Assembly: GCA_964438205.1 (NCBI GenBank)
Contig: CAYTJQ010000018.1
Span: forward strand, 1-59,436
From: Pseudohaliea sp964438205
Lineage (GTDB): Bacteria; Pseudomonadota; Gammaproteobacteria; Pseudomonadales; Halieaceae
Length of the DNA stretch: 59,436 bases
Direction of reading: 5' to 3'
Made by a program: the position numbers and the translations under genes. Each line of letters opens with the position of its first letter. Position 1 is the stretch's first letter. The notes under the pieces are model-generated. The model saw only the letters and a list, made by a program, of their open reading frames with translations, was not told the DNA's origin and did no database searches. This document shows, one piece after another, positions 26,596-34,625 of the stretch.

Positions 26596-26910
26596 ATGAC
26601 TCTCGAGAGACCGGCCATCGGCCAGTGGTACAAGGAAGCGGAGAGCGCCGCCCTGTTCGAGGTGGTCGCCATCGACGACCACAGCGGCTGCATCGAGGTG
26701 CAATATCTCGACGGCGAGATCACCGAGTTCGACACGGAGAGCTGGGGCGAACTGATACTCATCCCCGCGGTAGAGCCGGAGGACTGGCGGGCCCCGTTCG
26801 AGCTCAGCGACGAGGACGGCATGGACCCCGACGAGCCGCTGCACCCCGCCTGGGGCAACCCCGTCAACAGCATCGAGCCCGACGGCGCCTGGGAGCTCGA
26901 GGACTACTGA
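26596..26910 (+). CDS. Small acidic conserved hypothetical protein (DUF6763-like)
   Basis: The 104-residue product starts MTLERPAIGQWYKEAES and is strongly acidic with many Trp/Tyr residues (ESWGELILIP, PEDWRAPFELS, HPAWGNPVN). It has no signal peptide or membrane segment. AGGAGGA lies 8 nt before the ATG, a very good Shine-Dalgarno. It resembles small proteins I associate with DUF6763, but I am not certain of that family. It lies between the nucleoside phosphorylase and lexA, where Pseudomonas has nagZ and psrA. No function can be assigned. Confidence 0.75.
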   Translation: MTLERPAIGQWYKEAESAALFEVVAIDDHSGCIEVQYLDGEITEFDTESWGELILIPAVEPEDWRAPFELSDEDGMDPDEPLHPAWGNPVNSIEPDGAWELEDY

Positions 26911-26933
26911 CCACCGGGCTTTCCGGGCCGGCC

Positions 26934-26966
26934 TTGCAGGCAGCGCGCTACTGTATATAATTCCAG
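26934..26966 (+). promoter_or_regulatory. lexA promoter with LexA (SOS) box
   Basis: TTGCAG (26934-26939) and TATAAT (26956-26961) with a 16-bp spacer form the promoter. The LexA operator at 26951-26966, CTGTATATAATTCCAG, fits CTG-N10-CAG and overlaps the -10, so LexA binding would block polymerase. This is the usual autoregulation of lexA. Confidence 0.88.
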
Positions 26967-26993
26967 TGGTGTACGCATGCACAGGACAGCCCC

Positions 26994-27596
26994 ATGGCCA
27001 AGCTCACCGCCCGCCAGCAACAGGTCCTCGACCTGATCCGGCGCCACATCGACGATACGGGGTACCCGCCCACCCGCGCGGACATCGCCCGGGAGCTCGG
27101 TTTCCGCTCCGCCAACGCCGCGGAGGAACACCTCAAGGCCCTGGCCCGAAAGGGCGCTATCGAGATCATCCCCGGCGCATCAAGGGGCATCCGCCTCCCC
27201 GAGGAACGCGGGCTGCCCATCGTCGGCCGCGTTGCCGCCGGCAGCCCGGTGCTCGCCGAGGAACACATCGAGGATTACTGCGAGCTGCCGGCGGACTTCT
27301 TTCATCCGGCCGCCGACTACTTCCTGCGCGTGACCGGCGACAGCATGGTCGGCATCGGCATCTGTGACGGCGACCTCCTCGCCGTGCACAGCACGCCGGT
27401 GGCCAACGATGGCGATGTTGTCGTCGCGCGCCTCGACGACGAGGTGACGGTCAAGCGCCTGCGTCGGGGGCGGGAGCGGCACCGGCTGCAGCTGCTGCCG
27501 GAGAACCCGGCTTACACAGCGATCGAGATCGACCTGCGCGAGCAGGCGTGCGTGATTGAGGGCTTGAGCGTGGGGGTGGTGCGCCGCGGCACCTGA
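26994..27596 (+). CDS. lexA: SOS-response transcriptional repressor LexA
   Basis: Represses SOS genes and self-cleaves when stimulated by RecA filaments. The 200-residue product has an N-terminal winged helix (LTARQQQVLDLIRRHIDDTG, recognition helix near ANAAEEHLKAL), the cleavage site Ala82-Gly83 in VAAGSP, and the catalytic dyad Ser117 (TGDSM) and Lys154 (VTVKRL), as in E. coli. Its own SOS box lies just upstream. The cell-division inhibitor sulA, which follows lexA in Pseudomonas, is absent here. Confidence 0.98.
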   Translation: MAKLTARQQQVLDLIRRHIDDTGYPPTRADIARELGFRSANAAEEHLKALARKGAIEIIPGASRGIRLPEERGLPIVGRVAAGSPVLAEEHIEDYCELPADFFHPAADYFLRVTGDSMVGIGICDGDLLAVHSTPVANDGDVVVARLDDEVTVKRLRRGRERHRLQLLPENPAYTAIEIDLREQACVIEGLSVGVVRRGT

Positions 27597-27645
27597 GGCG
27601 CCGGGCCCACGGGGCCTGTGCGCGGCAGGAGGCCGCGGCGGTCAG

Positions 27646-27900
27646 TCAGTGCAGGACCCGCGACGGTTCCTGCTCGACCTCCTCCTCGATTTCGACTTCG
27701 GCCTGGTCCGTGAGTTCGGCCGTGGCCTGGATACCGGCCTGAATCATGGCCTTGGCCACCTCCAGGCAGTGGTCCATCACGTACATGCGCGATTCATCGG
27801 AAAACTGGATGCGCAGGAGTGGCGGGGCGTCTTCCCCGGCCCGCTGCAACACAACTTCTCCGTTCCCCAGATCGACGATCTCCAGCAGGGCTGTGGACAC
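27646..27900 (-). CDS. Small conserved hypothetical protein
   Basis: The 84-residue product (MSTALLEIVDLGNGEVVLQR...) has no signal peptide or membrane segment. It contains LLRIQFSDESRMYVMDHCLEVA-type sequence and ends in a Glu-rich stretch (AEVEIEEEVEQEPS). It looks like the short conserved protein between lexA/sulA and topA in Pseudomonas, known to me only as hypothetical. GTG start with GAGG about 10 nt upstream. It points toward lexA and follows the DUF6586-like gene on the minus strand. Function unknown. Confidence 0.75.
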   Translation of the reverse strand: MSTALLEIVDLGNGEVVLQRAGEDAPPLLRIQFSDESRMYVMDHCLEVAKAMIQAGIQATAELTDQAEVEIEEEVEQEPSRVLH

Positions 27901-28002
27901 TCGGCAGACCTCGTTTCCGCAGTGTGTGCCCCGATGGTAACAGTGTCCCGGAGGTGGGCCAACACGCCTCGCGCGCTCGCACCGACCGCCCCGGCGCCCG
28001 GC

Positions 28003-28470
28003 TCAGCTTTCATCCAGCGAGTCGTTCATGCGCGCCAGGGTGTTCGACAGCTCCCGGTGCCAACCCCGCGCCTGCGCCGGGTCCGGCATGCCCTGCTCTG
28101 CCGCGAGGAGGTTGCCCGGCACCCGCGACCGCGCCGGCAGCGCCGCCGGCAGCGGCGCGAGCAAGCCGGCGAGCCAGCCCTCCCGCTCGAGCTGCGCGAA
28201 CTCGCGCAGCTCTGCGGGCAGGGCCTTGCCCGCCGCCGGCTCCGGGAGCCCGTCAGCGCAACGGGGCGGCGGCCCGTCAGCCTCGCCGGTGGGATCGAGC
28301 ACCGCCAGCAGGTACCAGCCGTAGGCCGAGAGCAGCTGCTCGCGTACGCCCGGCGCGTGCGCTGCATCGAGGATATCGGCCGGCGCCGCGCCCGCCGTAC
28401 GCTGCGCCTCCCAGCCGTCGATGAGCAGGCGCGCCAGGTACAGGTGGTGATTGGCCCGGCCCCGGGACAC
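28003..28470 (-). CDS. DUF6586-like conserved hypothetical protein
   Basis: The 155-residue, mostly helical soluble protein starts MSRGRANHHLYLARLLIDGW. It has AHAPGVREQLLSAYGWYLLAVL in the middle and ends in RGWHRELSNTLARMNDSLDE. It starts 4 nt after the topA stop (GTG start), so it is probably co-transcribed with topA, as in Pseudomonas where a similar protein sits beside topA. The family name is from memory; no biochemical role is known to me. Confidence 0.75.
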   Translation of the reverse strand: MSRGRANHHLYLARLLIDGWEAQRTAGAAPADILDAAHAPGVREQLLSAYGWYLLAVLDPTGEADGPPPRCADGLPEPAAGKALPAELREFAQLEREGWLAGLLAPLPAALPARSRVPGNLLAAEQGMPDPAQARGWHRELSNTLARMNDSLDES

Positions 28471-28474
28471 GGCG

Positions 28475-31216
28475 TCAGCGGCTCCCCGCCTTCGCCTTCG
28501 CCTTGGCCTTGGCCTTGGCCTTGGCTTTCGCTTTGACCTTCGCCTTGGCCTTGCGCTTCGGTGCGGCCTTCCTGCCGCCCGCCGCGCTGCCCGCCTCGAC
28601 CTGCCAGCGGCCGTCGCGATAGAGCGCCTTCCAGCCCGTCGCCTTGCCCTCGGCTTCGGTCATCACGTACTGCTCGCGGCTCTTGCGGCTGTAGCGGACC
28701 TGGGTGCGGTTGCCGGCGTCGTCCTGCGTGGGGGCCTCGAGGATATAGGCGTACTTCGGGTCGATCTCGCTGCCGTGGGGGATCAGCTCATCGACGAAGG
28801 GGGCGCGCGTCTCCCGGTTGCGGGGAAACTGGCTCGCAGCGAGGAACAGGCCCGCGGCGCCATCGCGCAGCACGTAATGATCCTCGACCTTCTCGCAGGC
28901 GAGCTCGGGCATGGGCACCGGGTCCATCTTCGGCGGCGCCACCTCGCCGTTGCGCAGCAGCTTGCGCGTGTTCTTGCAGTCCTCGGCGGTACAGCCGAAG
29001 TACTTGCCGAAGCGGCCGGTTTTCAGCTGCATCTCGGCGCCGCACTTGTCGCACTCGATCACCGGACCGTCGTAGCCCTTGATCTTGAAGCGGCCCTCTT
29101 CCACCTCGAATCCCGGGCAGTCGGGATTGTTGCCGCAGACGTGAAGCTTGCGCTTCTCGTCGATGAGATAGCTGTCCATGGCGGCGTTGCAGAGCCTGCA
29201 GCGGTGCTTGCTGCGCAGCAGCCGGGACTCGGCCTCGTCGTCCGCATCCTCGCGGATGGCCTCGTCGCCGGGAATGAGGTTGATGGTGTTCTTGCAGCGC
29301 TCCTTCGGCGGCAGCGCGTAACCGGAGCAGCCGAGGAAGACGCCGGTGCTCGCCGTACGGATCTGCATGAGCCGGCCGCACTTGTCGCAGGCGATGTCCG
29401 TCATGGTCGGCTCATTGGGCTGCATGCCGGCCGGCTGCGGCTGCTCGGCGCGCTCCAGGCGGGAACGGAAGTCCGCGTAGAAGCGGTCCAGGAGTTCGCG
29501 CCAGTCCAGCTCGCCCTCGGCGATCTCGTCGAGGTGCTCTTCCATGGTCGCGGTGAAGTTGTAGTCCAGGAGGTCGCTGAAACTCTCCTGCAGCCGATGG
29601 GTAACGATATCGCCCATCTTCTCGGCGTAGAAGCGCTTGTTCTCCAGGCGAACGTAGCCGCGGTCCTGGATCGTGGAGATGATCGAGGCGTAGGTGGAAG
29701 GCCGGCCGATGCCGCGCTTCTCCAGCTCACGCACCAGGCTCGCCTCGCCATAGCGCGGCGGCGGCGTCGTGAAATGCTGCGACGGTTCCAGCTTGAGCAG
29801 CGCCAGGATGTCGCCCTCGGCGACATCGGGCAGCACCGTATCCTCGCCCTTGCGCCCCGTGGGCGGCAGCACCCGCGTATAGCCGTCGAAGCGGATGATG
29901 CGGCCGCGGGCGGCAAGCTCGTAGTCGCCGGCGGCAACGGTGATGGTCGTGGAGGTGTACTCCGCCGCCGTCATCTGGCTGGCCACGAACTGTCGCCAGA
30001 TCAGCTCGTAGAGGCGCTCGGCATCGCGCTCCATGCCCGCGAGCATGGCCTGGGTGACGTTGACGTCCGACGGGCGGATCGCCTCGTGCGCCTCCTGTGC
30101 GCCCTCCTTCGAGGCGTACTCGCGAGCGTTCTCGGGCAGGTAGCGGGCCGGGAAGTGGCTGCCGAGGTAGTCGCGGCAGCTCGCGACCGCCTCCTTGCTC
30201 AGGTTGGTGGAGTCCGTCCGCATGTAGGTGATGTAGCCGGCCTCGTAGAGACGCTGGGCCAGGGTCATGGTCTTTTTCACGCTGAAGCCCAGGCGCGTGC
30301 TCGCGGACTGCTGCAGCGTGGAGGTGATGAAGGGTGCGGGCGGGTTCGACCGCGTCGGCTTGTCCTCCCGGGCCATGACCCGGTAGCCCGCCTCGGCCAG
30401 CGCGTCCCGGGCGGCCATGGCGGCCGCCTCGTTGGTCGGGCGGAACTTCTCGCCCCGGTGCCGGCGCACCTCGAAGCGGGCAGGCTCCTCGTTCCGGGCC
30501 TTCAGATCGGCGTGGATCTCCCAGAACTCTTCCGGCACGAAGGCGCGGATCTCGCGCTCGCGCTCGACGATGAGGCGCACGGCGACGGACTGCACGCGAC
30601 CGGCGGATAGCCCGCGGGCCACCTTGGCCCAGAGCAGCGGCGACACCATGTAGCCCACGACCCGGTCCAGGAAACGGCGGGCCTGCTGCGCGTTCACGCG
30701 GTTCGTGTCCAGCTGCGACGGGTGCTCGAAGGCCTCCCGGATGGCATTCTTCGTGATCTCGTTGAAAACCACGCGCTGGTAGCGGTCGTCGTCGCCGCCG
30801 ATCGCCTCGCGCAGGTGCCAGGCGATCGCCTCCCCCTCGCGGTCGAGGTCGGTGGCGAGGTAGATGGCGTCGCATTTCTCCGCCAGCTTCTTCAGCTCAC
30901 TGACGACCTTTTCCTTGCCCGGCAGGATCTCGTAGCGCGCCTGCCAGCCGTGCTCCGGGTCAATGCCCATGCGGCGCACGAGCTGCTCCCGGTTCTTCGT
31001 CTTTTTATAGGCTTCCTTTTCCTCCGGCGACATCTTCCGGGTGCGCGCCGCCTGCGCCGCGCGCTCCTTGGGGTCGACGGGCTGCTTGCCGCTCCCGGAG
31101 GTCGGCAGGTCGCGGATGTGTCCCACGCTGGACTTCACCACGAAATCCGGCCCGAGGTACTTGTTGATGGTCTTGGCCTTCGCAGGCGACTCGACGATAA
31201 CGAGAGACTTTCCCAT
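28475..31216 (-). CDS. topA: DNA topoisomerase I with Lys/Ala-repeat tail
   Basis: Type IA topoisomerase that relaxes negative supercoils. The 913-residue product has a Toprim domain (VIVESPAKAKTINKYLG, DLDREGEAIAWHL), the active-site tyrosine Tyr331 in YITYMRTDSTNLS, and three C-terminal C4 zinc ribbons (CDKCGRLMQI, CRLCNAAMD, CDKCGAEMQL). A C-terminal basic tail made mainly of alternating Lys-Ala follows (about residues 886-909, then GSR). Such tails occur in some high-GC bacterial TopA enzymes and are thought to help strand passage. A strong promoter lies 60-90 bp upstream. Confidence 0.97.
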   Translation of the reverse strand: MGKSLVIVESPAKAKTINKYLGPDFVVKSSVGHIRDLPTSGSGKQPVDPKERAAQAARTRKMSPEEKEAYKKTKNREQLVRRMGIDPEHGWQARYEILPGKEKVVSELKKLAEKCDAIYLATDLDREGEAIAWHLREAIGGDDDRYQRVVFNEITKNAIREAFEHPSQLDTNRVNAQQARRFLDRVVGYMVSPLLWAKVARGLSAGRVQSVAVRLIVEREREIRAFVPEEFWEIHADLKARNEEPARFEVRRHRGEKFRPTNEAAAMAARDALAEAGYRVMAREDKPTRSNPPAPFITSTLQQSASTRLGFSVKKTMTLAQRLYEAGYITYMRTDSTNLSKEAVASCRDYLGSHFPARYLPENAREYASKEGAQEAHEAIRPSDVNVTQAMLAGMERDAERLYELIWRQFVASQMTAAEYTSTTITVAAGDYELAARGRIIRFDGYTRVLPPTGRKGEDTVLPDVAEGDILALLKLEPSQHFTTPPPRYGEASLVRELEKRGIGRPSTYASIISTIQDRGYVRLENKRFYAEKMGDIVTHRLQESFSDLLDYNFTATMEEHLDEIAEGELDWRELLDRFYADFRSRLERAEQPQPAGMQPNEPTMTDIACDKCGRLMQIRTASTGVFLGCSGYALPPKERCKNTINLIPGDEAIREDADDEAESRLLRSKHRCRLCNAAMDSYLIDEKRKLHVCGNNPDCPGFEVEEGRFKIKGYDGPVIECDKCGAEMQLKTGRFGKYFGCTAEDCKNTRKLLRNGEVAPPKMDPVPMPELACEKVEDHYVLRDGAAGLFLAASQFPRNRETRAPFVDELIPHGSEIDPKYAYILEAPTQDDAGNRTQVRYSRKSREQYVMTEAEGKATGWKALYRDGRWQVEAGSAAGGRKAAPKRKAKAKVKAKAKAKAKAKAKAKAGSR
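28487..28558 (-). repeat. 6-bp tandem repeats encoding the (Lys-Ala)n tail of TopA
   Basis: Near-perfect repetition of AAGGCC/AAGGCG/AAAGCG hexamers on the minus strand encodes about ten Lys-Ala pairs at the end of topA. Each unit is two codons, so copy-number changes keep the frame. Confidence 0.85.
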
Positions 31217-31277
31217 GGTGGTCCGGTATTACCTCAGCGTGGGCGGCCGGCCGGTGAGGACGGCGCAAAGGGGGGCA

Positions 31278-31306
31278 TATATAAAGGCCACTGCTTCAGG
31301 GGTCAA
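31278..31306 (-). promoter_or_regulatory. Predicted strong sigma-70 promoter for topA
   Basis: TTGACC (31301-31306) and TATATA (31278-31283) with exactly 17 bp between on the minus strand. The -35 is embedded in the last codons (Leu-Asp-Pro) of the upstream small membrane protein gene. Confidence 0.65.
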
Positions 31307-31781
31307 GGGAAGCCCCCCGCGGCGTTTCGTCCTCCGTGGCCCGCCAGGCGGCGAGCGCGTCGGCGATGGCATCCACCGCCTCGGGCCCCGCGGACTCGTG
31401 CCAGTACACCCCGCAGCTGGCCTCGTCGATGCCCACGGCAAGGGCCCAGTCGGGCAGGGAGGCCACCGCGCCCGGGGGCTCGCCCCGGCCGACGCTTGCG
31501 CGCCAGCCCCCTCCCTCGCGCCACCAGGTGCGGGGCCGCCGCCCGGCACCCCGGGACGGCGGCAGGCGCAGCCCGTAGTACAGTGCCTGCCGCTCGCTCG
31601 CCGGCAGGCGCTCCCGCCGCTGCCGCGGCAGCGGCAGGTCCCGGAACTCGATGTAGAGGCCCGCCAGCGCGGCACGCTCGCGCAGGGCAACCTGCGTGCG
31701 CTGCCGCGGCGACGGCCGGAAATGCCAGAGCGGCGCAAGCGCCAGCCCGACGACCAGCAGGATGAGGAGCGTTGCCTTCAA
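31296..31781 (-). CDS. Small membrane-anchored hypothetical protein upstream of topA
   Basis: The 161-residue product has an N-terminal membrane helix (ATLLILLVVGLALAPLWHF), then a basic motif SPRQRTQVALRERAALAGL and a soluble domain (LPLPRQRRERLPASERQAL, ALAVGIDEASCGVYWHE). The Pro-Ser-Pro-Arg-Gln-Arg pattern after a single helix is shared by small proteins beside topA in Pseudomonas, as I recall; no function is known to me. The only usable start is TTG at 31779-31781 with a poor Shine-Dalgarno, so the start is uncertain. Confidence 0.68.
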   Translation of the reverse strand: MKATLLILLVVGLALAPLWHFRPSPRQRTQVALRERAALAGLYIEFRDLPLPRQRRERLPASERQALYYGLRLPPSRGAGRRPRTWWREGGGWRASVGRGEPPGAVASLPDWALAVGIDEASCGVYWHESAGPEAVDAIADALAAWRATEDETPRGASLDP

Positions 31782-31828
31782 GGGGGATGATTCAGGTCAA
31801 GGGCCACGGGGAATCTCTCACTCTCGCA

Positions 31829-31856
31829 TTGCCGGGCGTCCACGGTATGTTATAAA
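31829..31856 (+). promoter_or_regulatory. Predicted promoter for the universal stress protein gene
   Basis: TTGCCG (31829-31834) and TATAAA (31851-31856) with a 16-bp spacer, about 40 bp before the ATG at 31897. Confidence 0.5.
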
Positions 31857-31896
31857 TCCGGTCAAGCGCCAGCAGCCCTCGACAGGAGACAACGCC

Positions 31897-32343
31897 ATGG
31901 CAAACTACACCCGCATCCTGACGGCAGTGGATCTCAGCGAAGACTCGGACGAAGTGGCCGAGCGGGCCCGCGCCATCGCTACCAACAACGGCGCCGAGCT
32001 GCATCTCATCCACGTCATCGAGCCGCTTTCTTTCGCCTACGGCGGCGACATCCCCATGGACTTCTCCGGCATCCAGGACGAGATCCACCAGCAGGCCAGC
32101 GCCCAGCTCGAGAAGTTCGGCGAGAAGCACACCATCCCGCAGGCAGCACGCCATGTCGTGCTCGGCCAGCCGGAGGTAGAGATCCACGCCATGGCCGAGG
32201 AGCTCGACGCCGACCTCATCGTCGTCGGCAGCCACGGCCGCTACGGCCTCGCCCTGCTCATGGGCTCCACGGCCAACGGCGTGCTCCACGGCGCCTCCTG
32301 CGACGTGCTGGCGGTCCGCGTGGGGCGGCGGAAGAAGGACTAG
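31897..32343 (+). CDS. Universal stress protein, UspA family
   Basis: Cytoplasmic stress protein of the Usp nucleotide-binding fold. The 148-residue product has the family start YTRILTAVDLSEDSD, the mid-protein ELDADLIVVGSHGRYGLALL and the terminal GSTANGVLHGASCDVLAVR. Together these form the ATP-binding G-x2-G-x9-G-S/T type motif. AGGAGA lies 8 nt before the ATG. Its stop shares the bases CTAG with the convergent glutaredoxin-like gene. The specific stress is not deducible. Confidence 0.93.
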   Translation: MANYTRILTAVDLSEDSDEVAERARAIATNNGAELHLIHVIEPLSFAYGGDIPMDFSGIQDEIHQQASAQLEKFGEKHTIPQAARHVVLGQPEVEIHAMAEELDADLIVVGSHGRYGLALLMGSTANGVLHGASCDVLAVRVGRRKKD

Positions 32344-32603
32344 AAAAGGCCTTCCCGGCACAGCGCCCGGTGCAGGTCGTCGCCCGTAAAGGGCCAGCCG
32401 AGTTCCTCGCCGCTGGCGAAGCGGAGCACCGGGATCCGCTCCCCGTAGCGCTCGAAGAGCGCCTCGTCCCCGCTGATATCGACCACCTCCCAGGCGAGCC
32501 CCGGGGCCGCCGCCCGCGACGCCACGAGCAGTTCCTCCGCGAGCTCGCAGAGGTGGCACGCGGCCGTACTGTAGAGAATGGGCCGGGGCCCGGGCATGTG
32601 CAT
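32340..32603 (-). CDS. Glutaredoxin-like (DUF836) thiol protein
   Basis: The 87-residue thioredoxin-fold protein starts MHMPGPRPILYSTAACHLC, with a redox CxxC at Cys16/Cys19, a cis-Pro motif (RIPVLRF) near residue 62 and the end LCREGLF. It matches the glutaredoxin family 2/DUF836 pattern. An ATG two codons further in is an alternative start. It is transcribed divergently from the rRNA methyltransferase gene, 53 bp away. Partner unknown. Confidence 0.85.
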   Translation of the reverse strand: MHMPGPRPILYSTAACHLCELAEELLVASRAAAPGLAWEVVDISGDEALFERYGERIPVLRFASGEELGWPFTGDDLHRALCREGLF

Positions 32604-32656
32604 CGGCGCGATTCCGCGGGGGGCCTTCGGCGGCGCAGCATAGCACGGCCCGGCGC

Positions 32657-33442
32657 GTGAACGACTACCGGGAGAAACGTCGCCACTACCGCAATGTACT
32701 GACGGTCTTCGGGCGCAAGCCGGTGCTCGAAGCGCTGGCCGCTCCGGGGCTGGCCTGCGAGCGCCTGCACCTGGCGACGAGCAACCGCCCCGAGCCAACG
32801 CTGGAGCGTATCCTCGCCCTCGCCGCCGAACGCGGCCTGGAGACCCGCGAGCACAGCCGCCAGGCCCTGGCCCGCATTTCCCGCAATGGCCGCCAGGACC
32901 AGGGCGTTGCCCTCGATATCCGCTGTCCCCGCTTTGCCGAGCTGGAGGAGGGCCTGGCAATGCTGGCCGCGCAGCCATCGGTACGCCTGCTCGCCCTGGA
33001 CGGGGTCACCAACCCGCAGAACGTGGGAATGGCCATCCGCAGTGCCCGAGCCGGGGGTATCGACGGCATTCTCTATGCCGACCGGGGCAACCCCGCCCTC
33101 GGCCCGCTGGTCATCAAGGGCAGCGCCGGCACGCTCTACGGCGCCCCGCTGCTGCGCTGTGCAACCGTCGCCGAGGGCGTCGCAGCCTGCCGGGAGGCCG
33201 GCTACACCGTCTACACACTGCAGGCGGACGCTTCCCGGGACCTGTTCAGCGCGACGCTCGCGGCGCGGGCCCTGTTCGTGCTCGGGGGCGAGACCGACGG
33301 CGTGTCGCCGGCCGTGGCAGCGCAGGCCGGAGAAGCCCTGGCGGTGCCCATGGCGGCGGGCGTGGAGTCGCTGAACGTGGCCGTGACCGCGGCGCTGGTG
33401 GCCTACGCGACGCACCTGGCGCGCGGCGCCGGGGAGCGCTGA
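32657..33442 (+). CDS. SPOUT-class rRNA/tRNA 2'-O-methyltransferase (TrmH/RlmB family)
   Basis: SAM-dependent ribose methyltransferase. The 261-residue product has an N-terminal substrate-binding domain (VFGRKPVLEAL) and a knotted catalytic domain with the three family motifs: LDGVTNPQNVGMAIRSA, LFVLGGETDGVS and VPMAAGVESLNVAVTAAL. The asparagine and arginine of motif 1 and the ESLN of motif 3 are intact. GTG start without a clear Shine-Dalgarno. The exact nucleotide (RlmB G2251, TrmH or a YsgA-like target) cannot be told from sequence. Confidence 0.88.
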   Translation: MNDYREKRRHYRNVLTVFGRKPVLEALAAPGLACERLHLATSNRPEPTLERILALAAERGLETREHSRQALARISRNGRQDQGVALDIRCPRFAELEEGLAMLAAQPSVRLLALDGVTNPQNVGMAIRSARAGGIDGILYADRGNPALGPLVIKGSAGTLYGAPLLRCATVAEGVAACREAGYTVYTLQADASRDLFSATLAARALFVLGGETDGVSPAVAAQAGEALAVPMAAGVESLNVAVTAALVAYATHLARGAGER

Positions 33443-33443
33443 C

Positions 33444-34619
33444 TCAGCGCGACAGGAAGCTCATGCCCTCTTCCAGGCCATGCAGCGTGAGCGGGTACAT
33501 GTGCCCTTCCATGAGCTGGTGCGTCATGGCGATGGACTGGGTGTACTCCCACTCGTCCTCCGGCACCGGGTTGATCCAGATGCACTTCTCGTAGGTCTGC
33601 CGCAGCCGGCGCAGCCAGACTTCGCCGGCCTCCTCGTTCCAGTGCTCGACGGAGCCGCCCGGCTGGACGATCTCGTAGGGCGACATGGAGGCGTCGCCGA
33701 CGATCACCACCTTGTAGTCGTGACCGTACTTGTGAAGGATGTCCAGCAGCGCCGTGCGCTCGTGGTGCCGACGGATGTTGTTCTTCCACACGCTCTCGTA
33801 GAGGAAGTTGTGGAAGTAGAAGTTCTCCATGTGCTTGAACTCGGTGCGCGCCGCCGAGAACAGTTCCTCGCAGACCTTCACGTGCGGGTCCATGGAGCCG
33901 CCGACGTCGAAGAACAGGAGCACCTTCACCGCGTTGTGCCGCTCCGGCACCATGCGGATGTCGAGGAGTCCGGCGTTGCGCGCCGTGGAACGGATCGTGT
34001 CATCGAGGTCCAGCTCCTCGGCGGATCCGGTGCGCGCGAACTTGCGCAGCCGGCGCAGGGCGAGCTTGATGTTGCGCGTGCCGAGCTCGACGGAATCGTC
34101 GAGGTTGCGGAAGTCCCGCTTGTCCCAGACTTTCACGGCGCGCCGGTTGCCGCCGTTCGGCCCCACGCGGATGCCCTCCGGGTGGTAACCCTGCTGGCCG
34201 AAGGGCGAGGTGCCGCCGGTGCCGATCCACTTGTTGCCGCCCTCGTGGCGCTTTTCCTGCTCCGCCAGGCGCTTCTTGAACTCCTCGATGAGCGTCTCGA
34301 GGCCGCCGAGGGACTCGATCTTCGCCTTGTCCTCCTCGGAGAGTTCCTTCATGAACTCGTTGCGCAGCCAGTCGTCCGGGATCATGGCCTCGATGATGTC
34401 GTCAAGGCCCTCGAGGTCGCGGAAGTGCGCGCCGAAGGCCTTGTCGAAGCGGTCGAAGTACTTCTCGTCCTTGACCAGGCAGGCGCGGCTGAAATAGTAG
34501 AACTGGTCGACGCTGCCCACCACTAGGTGGCGCTTGAGCCCCTCGAGGAGATCGAGAAGCTCCCGCGTGGTCACCGGGATCCCCGCGTCGCGCAGGCCGT
34601 GGAAGAAATTGATCAGCAT
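33444..34619 (-). CDS. VWA-domain protein, CoxE-like
   Basis: Partner of MoxR-type AAA+ ATPases; such pairs act as metal-insertion or complex-remodelling chaperones. The 391-residue product has an N-terminal helical domain (MLINFFHGLRDAGIPVTTRE), a basic central region and a C-terminal von Willebrand A domain. The metal site reads FFDVGGSMD, where the usual DxSxS would be DVGGS, i.e. the first Ser is Gly. It lies 6 nt after moxR. The client is unknown; no cox or nor genes are in the window. Confidence 0.88.
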   Translation of the reverse strand: MLINFFHGLRDAGIPVTTRELLDLLEGLKRHLVVGSVDQFYYFSRACLVKDEKYFDRFDKAFGAHFRDLEGLDDIIEAMIPDDWLRNEFMKELSEEDKAKIESLGGLETLIEEFKKRLAEQEKRHEGGNKWIGTGGTSPFGQQGYHPEGIRVGPNGGNRRAVKVWDKRDFRNLDDSVELGTRNIKLALRRLRKFARTGSAEELDLDDTIRSTARNAGLLDIRMVPERHNAVKVLLFFDVGGSMDPHVKVCEELFSAARTEFKHMENFYFHNFLYESVWKNNIRRHHERTALLDILHKYGHDYKVVIVGDASMSPYEIVQPGGSVEHWNEEAGEVWLRRLRQTYEKCIWINPVPEDEWEYTQSIAMTHQLMEGHMYPLTLHGLEEGMSFLSR

Positions 34620-34625
34620 TGCGGC

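Noticed and set aside
27597..27645. Possible terminator after lexA (GGGCCC/GGGGCC pairing)
   Set aside because: No T-run and only weak pairing.
28451..30610. 719-residue open frame on the plus strand
   Set aside because: Antisense to topA; Leu/Ala/Val/Arg-rich shadow without motifs.
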